Below are positions 29,979-36,135 of a stretch of 36,135 nt of DNA, one piece after another. The position numbers were made by a program, and so were the translations under genes. The stretch comes from Lenisia limosa (taxonomy: Eukaryota; Breviatea): the NCBI GenBank assembly GCA_001655205.1, contig LPNZ01009726.1, positions 1 through 36,135 on the forward strand. The letters run 5' to 3'. The notes under the pieces are model-generated. The model was not told where the DNA came from. It searched no databases and was given only the letters and a program-made list of their open reading frames with translations. How positions within the stretch are numbered: the stretch's first letter is position 1; each line of letters begins with the position of its first letter.

Positions 29979-32900
29979 ATGGCAGATACAGGCGTAGGGC
30001 AGCTTATTGATCGGACATTTTCTTATTGTGATTAGGGGAAGGACACTCCCATCGGTCTTATGGATGGAACAAGCGTAGATGTGAAGTTAGACGATGAAAC
30101 GACTGCAGCGGAACTCCAGTTTGCGGCTTTCCGCCTTCATTCTAAATCTATTCTTCCATTCTCTGTTCAAAGCAAGGATGATTGTTCCAACTTGCTTTTG
30201 TTTTTATCAATAGTTAAGTGGATAAAGTTCATTCGGCATATATTATAAACCTTGAAAGGCAATTCATATTATTTCATCCGAAGCGAACTCTCCTCCTTCT
30301 ACTTAACACCCCACAGAATGAAAGTCTGTGAGTTGCTTCGCCTCAACCCTGACTCGAGGCCTTACTTCCAAATATGGGTCCAAGATGCTGAGCGAAGTGA
30401 GTGGAACCCGAGTGGAACCGCTTCTTCCGCTGCTAATCTTTTGAGTTCCCTTTTGGATTTCAGTTTCTTCGCTTCCTTGACCACCCAGACTTTGAGCAGC
30501 CGTTTGTTCCTGGAGCCAATGTCAACAGAATACTTGAATTGAGTAGGTAGAGGGCTATGATTGTATTTTTGGACGATGATCCTATGGAAGGGGGCATTTC
30601 CGTAATACATGGTAACATGGTGGTAATATCGACCTGATTCTACTCATTCTTATCCGGTTCACCCCTTTCAGAGGATGGCGAGTACTCGCTCATGTTTCGG
30701 GTTGCTGCTGCGGCGTACCATTCAGTTGGGGGATGGATCAAGAGTAGTATTAGTGTTTTTTTTTTTAAAGTGTATTTTACTGTGATAAAAATTCCTTTCA
30801 ATTTCGATTTGGCCGGTTTCAAGTCGTTTTGACCCATATAGCACTACCGCTCCTCCAGTGACCAAACTGCTGTTAGACTGATGCAGTGCGAAGCGGCATG
30901 GAACGTCTTGAAGTGGGAGAGGGGAGGGAGGGTCTATCTCTGGTACTTTGTTGTTACCGTCTCTCCTCTTCCGAATTGAGCATTTGATACTCCAGTGGTC
31001 GCTACATTGTCAACGAGGAGACCAGCATCTGTCTCAGTGCCCTCCTCTGCTGTCTTGCCAGAACCGACATTTTCCTGAAGGAGGACGAACTCGCCGGACT
31101 GATTAAGTATGGGAAAAGAATTTGCTCCGTTGCTGTCACTCATTATCCTAATCGTCTTGAAGGTGTTCTTACTCTCTATTCTTATTCAGCCTGGAGATAT
31201 AATACGCAAGCCGCTTTTCTCATTTCTATCTTAATCTTAATATCCCAGCCAAAAGCCTGATGCCTATATACCCAAGAACGTCAACGTTAAGACCCGCAAG
31301 CCCCAGAGATGGGCTGCCACTATCTACAACAAATACTCGGTAGGGGATGGTACTCTTTTTTCTATTTCATGAAAATGCCCTGTTTTTGGAAGTTAAACTC
31401 ATTACCGTGATTTTCGTCTTCGAATGAGTTCCAAGACTAACCCACATTCAGGAATACCGGCGGAAGTCTGGAACCAGCACACATCTCTGGAGGGCCCAGT
31501 TCCTCAAGATCTGCAAGAGCCTCTTCTTCTACGGCTCAGGTCTGGGAATGGGCGATTATTATTGGTATAATTGCGAATTGGTTGTAGTGCAGACAGCTTC
31601 ACAATATTGGTCGATATTGCAAGAATATACTACCAAATATTTACAATATGTTTTTTGTAAAAATTTTTTTTGTAATATTCACAAAAACAATATAATCAGA
31701 AAGTGAATCCCCGGTTTTAACTTTTTACTTTCTTTACGGATGAAAGGAAGCCTATTGACACTGCAGTGTTCATGGACGCGAAGGTCTCCACCAAGGACCG
31801 CCTTATCACGCGCACCATTCCCACCATGGTGGCCATCAACCATAAGGGCATTTTCTCTTTCAAGCAAGGAGTAAGGGGGAGGGGTGTCGGCTCTTTCCTT
31901 TGGTTGGGATAGTTTGGTAGTTATAATCGTTAGCATTTTTCAGCATTTTGGAGTTTTCACGAGTGACTCATTCTAGGTTATTGCACGACAATTCCCTCTC
32001 AGGAAGACTGACATTCGCCCTCGTGTTGCTGAAAACGGTGGTATGTGGGATACTTAATCTCTATGTCCTCAGGTTACTCTTCCTTCCTCCTGATACTTTT
32101 TTTTTTTGTTTGGCCTTCTCACCAGTAATGTTTCGAAGGGTGTTTTTATTTTATGTAAACCTCACAATGCAGACTTTGTGTTCAATGTGAAGTTAAAGGA
32201 AGGTATTGACCTCAACATCGACAAACGTCTCTTACGCGACATTGAGTGGACTTTCGACCACCGCCGAGGCGCCCTCTTCAAGGTCCGTAGTTTGTTTCGA
32301 TCTGTATTGAATGATATGAGTCAAATAGTCTTCCTGCCTTCTCCAAACTCAAAATGATACGGCGGCTGTGTATCATTTATGACCCCGTTTCTATCCCCTT
32401 TGACTCTGTCACCCCTCAGCTGCTGATCAAGTCCAACCTGAAGGTTGTTAGTCAAGCTGAGCGAGCCAAGCGTCACGGACAGCCCCACAAGGTCCCAGCC
32501 TCCGTGTTTACAATGCAGGTATGCTGGCGGTCGTTCGCCGAGTAGGATGGAAATTGTTAGTTAAACAAAGGATTATTATCATTTTCTTTCTTTTTCATGT
32601 TCTAATTGCTACACCCCAAATTTTCTATGTAATGCGTTACTGTAACAGGACGATATGGACGAAGCCGTAAGCAAATCTGCAGCCGCGCGTCTCTCACGCC
32701 AAACTGGCACACCCGCACCCGGTTAGTCTTTTTCTTCTTCCCAATATTCAACAAAACACTATTTGTGTCTGAGGCCATCCATCACAGTTGACTAACCACT
32801 GCAGCGGAGCCCGCACAGCCCTCTGACAACAACAACGACACTCCAATTGCTCATGGTGAAAGGGGGTTTTTGTTGTAATGATAAAACATGACACCCCCAC

Positions 32901-35900
32901 CTCCACCCCAAACATCCTTACCTCAGTAGGTATTTCTGCTGGTGGTGAAGATGAAAGAAGAGAGGAGAGAGAAGACGAAGAGAGGAAGGCTGAAGAGAGG
33001 AAGGCACAGGAAAAGGCGCAATATTTGCAGCAGCAACAGCAACAGCAACAAATGCTCATGATGAGACAGCAACAACAACAGCAGCAGCAGCAGCAACAAC
33101 AAATGATGATGCAACAGCAGCAACAGCAACAGCAGGTCTGTACGGTTGGCATGTCTTATTTGTTGGCCACATAAAACACACCCCCCTCTCCACCCTATCA
33201 ATTAATCGGTCCTTTTCATTTATTCCCTTAGGCTGCCCAAGCCAGTTCTGCCTGGAGTACTATGCAGCAACCGCAGTACCAGCAGCCTCCGCAGGTTAGC
33301 GGGGGGAGGGGGGGGGGGGGNNNNNNNNNNNNNNNNNNNNNNNNNNNNNNNNNNNNNNNNNNNNNNNNNNNNNNNNNNNNNNNNNNNNNNNNNNNNNNNN
33401 NNNNNNNNNNNNNNNNNNNNNNNNNNNNNNNNNNNNNNNNNNNNTATATTATTCTGTCTTAAATATAACCGTCCAAGCTAATACATTTAGGCTTCTGCAG
33501 CACCTCCCCCATATGTCCCTCCCAGTGGTATGTTATATACAGGTTGTGGTTACTGAGGCGATGAATATTTTGGTATAATTTTTGAATAAAGAAAATAAAT
33601 CAATTCCTCATATTTAGAGATAATATATTGCTCCACCACTTTGTTGATTTTTAGTTGTTGTAGAATGTATCCTCACGCTGCATCGTCACAGTATTTCCTT
33701 CTTTTTATGCTGATTGCCCCCCCCCCAGGAATTGACGCAATGCTCCTTGAGGGAATGGAGGGCTTCGACCTCGACATGGACGACGACATGGACCTTGACG
33801 AAGTCGGCTTCGAAGACCTGGACGACCTTCCGTCAAAGAAGGTTGGGTTATCTTCATCTTTAGTGATGTTGTACACATGCTACACAGTCTCTTATCAAGT
33901 ACACACTATTTCCCCCTCCTACTCTTCAGAACAACAAGCCGCCCGTGCGATTTGAGGTCACCACCCCCATGGGCCAGAAGGTGGTCGTTGTTGTGGCGTT
34001 CGAGGCGTCGGTCATGGCCGTTCTCGAGGCCGTCAATCACACCGTTCCCAAGGCCAATTTCAGGTATGTATAGTGTGGGATATTTACCAAAAAACATTTG
34101 TGTCTATTGAACTTGAGATCATTTTACAGACAAGCAGGCCATTCATGTTTTTTTTGTTTTTTTGCCTTTTTTTCACTTCTTACTGATACTTCAGCAATGT
34201 CGTCGACGGCAGCGGTTATCTGTTGGCTGGACAAAGCACTGCGGGTGACGTGGCTATTACTGGTGAGAGATGAGGGGTTGGGTTGTTTTTTCAAAAACTG
34301 AGAATTAACTGGGGGGAGGGGGTTAAGTGTAGAAACTGTCTTGTTTGTACCTTTTATTCAAGCTAATTATCATATGTCACAGTACTGTAAATTATGAGTC
34401 AGCAGACTCCTCAAATACCAATTTCGTATCATAGGAACCGAATACTATGTTCTTGCTGTGGTAATCGCAATGTTTCAGCGGTTTCTGTTCACTCACACCT
34501 TTAGCTGGTCTGAAGGCGCCCTATTCCGTCAAATGCCAAGTGGCTGGAAGCGAAGGCCCCTCGCATGGCCCCGAGGGAACCCAGGGTTGGCTNNNNNNNN
34601 NNNNNNNNNNNNNNNNNNNNNNNNNNNNNNNNNNNNNNNNNNNNNNNNNNNNNNNNNNNNNNNNNNNNNNNNNNNNNNNNNNNNNNNNNNNNNTTTTTGA
34701 AGGGTGCTTCACAGACTGCAAATTCACTAGGAATACACATGGGTGGTTATTATTATTCAACAGTCCTTCTTTGAATACTGTCTTCACCAAAATGAAGCAG
34801 ACCAAAGTATATTGAATCTCACATTGCAGCATCCCAGATCCGTGTGTTCCTCACCAGCAAACACACCAATGAGAAGGCTGTTTTCCACGTGGCTGTAAGC
34901 TGGACTAAACCCATCCCTGCTTCATAAACAAGTACAAAGTAAAGGGAGTCTCCTCATACCCACAGGTCAATGCTACTATTGAGCATGTCATTGCAATTGC
35001 CAAGTCTGGCGGCACTGGTGTCAACAAATGGCTCTCCAAGGGTGGGGCTGGATTGGGTCGGGTTTTTTTNNNNNNNNNNNNNNNNNNNNNNNNNNNNNNN
35101 NNNNNNNNNNNNNNNNNNNNNNNNNNNNNNNNNNNNNNNNNNNNNNNNNNNNNNNNNNNNNNNNNNNNNNNNNNNNNNNNNNNNNNNNNNNNNNNNNNNN
35201 NNNNNNNNNNNNNNNNNNNNNNNNNNNNNNNNNNNNNNNNNNNNCACAATTTTGACTCAAATAATGAGTTTTAGGGTGGGCGTAGAGTGTCTTCATTACC
35301 CATTATTATTCACTTTCACCGATCAATACAACGAAGCCTTCCCACATCTCACCAACCAGTGCAACACATTGAACTTGCCAACGGATTCTCGCCCTTCCTC
35401 CGCGAACAGGCTCGTAGCTATGCTGACGGCATTGTATCCCACCCCGCTACTACGTCTCATTCTGGNNNNNNNNNNNNNNNNNNNNNNNNNNNNNNNNNNN
35501 NNNNNNNNNNNNNNNNNNNNNNNNNNNNNNNNNNNNNNNNNNNNNNNNNNNNNNNNNNNNNNNNNNNNNNNNNNNTGCAGGTGGGGATGGGATCTGTGAT
35601 TGTTCTTAAAAGAGTATATCATTTCTGCTTGACTTACTTTCAGATTTATTGCTGATGGTGAGGGACTTGAGCAGAAGGAGGCTGCTTTGAAATCTGCCCA
35701 AGTAAAGGAGGTGGGAATTGTGTCATTCGTCATAGATACTTTCGTTCTGTTGTTGTCTGGGTGAAACTTCCAAAATTGATATTTTCATTCCTGTTTCTTG
35801 TTTTTGTTTCAGATTTACCCCCTCCCCCCTCAGGACCTCCCCCCTCAGGACGGCAACGTAGCTCGCCTCCGCAACCACTTCAACTTCAACCCGCCTAGTG

Positions 35901-36135
35901 AGCTGGACATGATCTGGGATCTAAGGGTTATGCGTGTACCGAATTGTGTCCATTAATCTCGTAGAACTATTTTTTTTTTTTATTTGGATACCACACCCAC
36001 CATAATCCTGACATCACAACCATAATCCTGCCGATATCCAAAATCCACAATCCTAGCAACTCTGATGACCATTCAGCTGAGTCCTCCCCCAAATCCCCCC
36101 CTCTCAAGCCCGCTTCCGCAGCTCATCCATCTCCT
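29979..36135 (+). CDS. Talin-like FERM-domain protein with Gln/Met tract (continues past window)
   Basis: ATG at 29979 (MADTG), rejoining at 30037. F1: LMDGTSVDVKLDDETTAAEL then KVCELLRLNPDSRPYFQIWV, close to the talin F1 pattern. F2: FLRFLDHPDFEQPFVPGANV, EYSLMFRVAAAAYH, GRYIVNEETSICLSALLCCL, AYIPKNVNVKTRKPQRW and AQFLKICKSLFFYGSGLGMG. F3-like: TVPTM-type strand TRTIPTMVAINHKGIFSFKQ, FVFNVKLKEGIDLNIDKRL. FERM modules link membranes, receptors and actin. After FERM: a charged ERR/EE helix, a Q/M tract (33028-33135), Pro-rich APPPYVPPS, an acidic stretch (LDMDDDMDLDEV, 33729-33840), then VRFEVTTPMGQKVVVVVAFE and further unrecognised beta-type exons. Four gaps (33321-33444, 34593-34693, 35070-35244, 35466-35575) break the 3' part. 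The exon 30463-30540 does not join its predecessor in phase with a GT donor. A stop in the last open exon at 35954-35956 may be intronic, so the true end is unknown. No talin rod or I/LWEQ domain is seen within the window. Confidence 0.75.
33028..33135 (+). repeat. CAG/CAA tract encoding poly-Gln with Met interruptions
   Basis: Mixed CAG and CAA codons encode Gln runs of about 8, 12 and 8, separated by MLMMR and MMM. The mixed codons argue against recent pure-CAG expansion. The tract ends directly at a GT donor and follows a charged helical exon, so it probably continues a coiled coil in the FERM protein. Long frames on the opposite strand (poly-Cys, poly-Leu) are artefacts of this tract. Confidence 0.9.
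35821..35850 (+). repeat. 15-bp in-frame tandem duplication creating repeated acceptors
   Basis: CCTCCCCCCTCAGGA occurs twice without change (35821-35835, 35836-35850), encoding a doubled LPPQD. Each copy is itself a pyrimidine tract ending in CAG, and with the upstream TTTCAG at 35812 this makes three successive acceptor-like sites, all in the same phase. Confidence 0.85.

Larger units (their letters stand above)
1219..35575. other. Assembly gaps (14 runs of N)
   Basis: N runs: 1219-1309, 2647-2746, 3089-3177, 4220-4302, 6425-6526, 7243-7284, 8689-8772, 25142-25182, 25396-25449, 25990-26121, 33321-33444, 34593-34693, 35070-35244, 35466-35575. Nine of the fourteen directly follow a homopolymer on their left side: G at 1219, 2647, 3089, 4220 and 33321; A at 6425 and 25396; C at 8689; T at 35070. 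None has one on its right side. This looks like read failure through homopolymers plus scaffolding, not biology. The homopolymers may also be wrongly sized. Confidence 0.95.

Noticed and set aside
32748-33201. Long minus-strand frames rich in Cys or Leu
   Set aside because: They are the reverse complement of the CAG/CAA tract of the FERM gene; no splice context or other composition supports them.

Overview
This is a gap-ridden, intron-dense nuclear fragment from a eukaryote, most likely a unicellular protist. Almost every gene is cut by introns of roughly 35-300 nt into exons of about 45-140 nt, and a tRNA-Asn gene with a pol III T-run lies among the protein genes. I built the gene models by reading exons in frame and checking donor, acceptor and phase at each junction. 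Three models close completely in phase without a forced junction (3-hydroxybutyrate dehydrogenase, the DENN protein apart from one odd donor, and the 149-aa gene); others have unresolved junctions or assembly gaps. I cannot place the lineage. A talin-like FERM protein and a Dictyostelium GCA-like cyclase hint at Amoebozoa or relatives, but cyclases of inverted layout also occur in alveolates.

Layout: last exon of an upstream gene (+, 99-179); bacterial-type D-3-hydroxybutyrate dehydrogenase (-, 389-2073); secreted Ig-like protein (+, 2445-4595); multi-IQ-motif protein (-, 4804-8069); tRNA-Asn(GTT) (-, 8201-8272); a roughly 1 kb gene-poor stretch; complete DENN-domain protein (-, 9304-14212); two-domain membrane guanylyl cyclase (+, 14407-22355); a 149-aa protein (-, 22687-23536); a Pro-rich protein (-, 24094-25510); ankyrin-repeat protein (+, about 25654-27509); Siw14/OCA-type tyrosine-phosphatase-fold protein (-, 27922-29653); talin-like FERM protein with a Gln/Met tract (+, 29979 to beyond the window).

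Strands alternate, giving head-to-head pairs with short shared promoters (3-HBDH/Ig, DENN/cyclase, Pro-rich/ankyrin, phosphatase/FERM) and tail-to-tail pairs. The gene set mixes signalling (cGMP synthesis, calmodulin-type IQ binding, inositol/tyrosine phosphatase fold), membrane traffic (DENN, a Rab GEF) and cortex or adhesion (FERM), but nothing shows one pathway.

Most striking points: (1) the cyclase splits its active site between its two catalytic domains in the order opposite to mammalian adenylyl cyclases, with guanine-type substrate residues; (2) the phosphatase-fold protein has lost the P-loop arginine; (3) many introns use a GTTTG donor beside ordinary GTAAG/GTGAG; (4) paired perfect 11-bp tandem duplications lie in one divergent promoter; (5) three in-frame tandem acceptors lie in the FERM gene. 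Fourteen runs of N interrupt the window, most directly after a homopolymer, so some oddities may be assembly errors.
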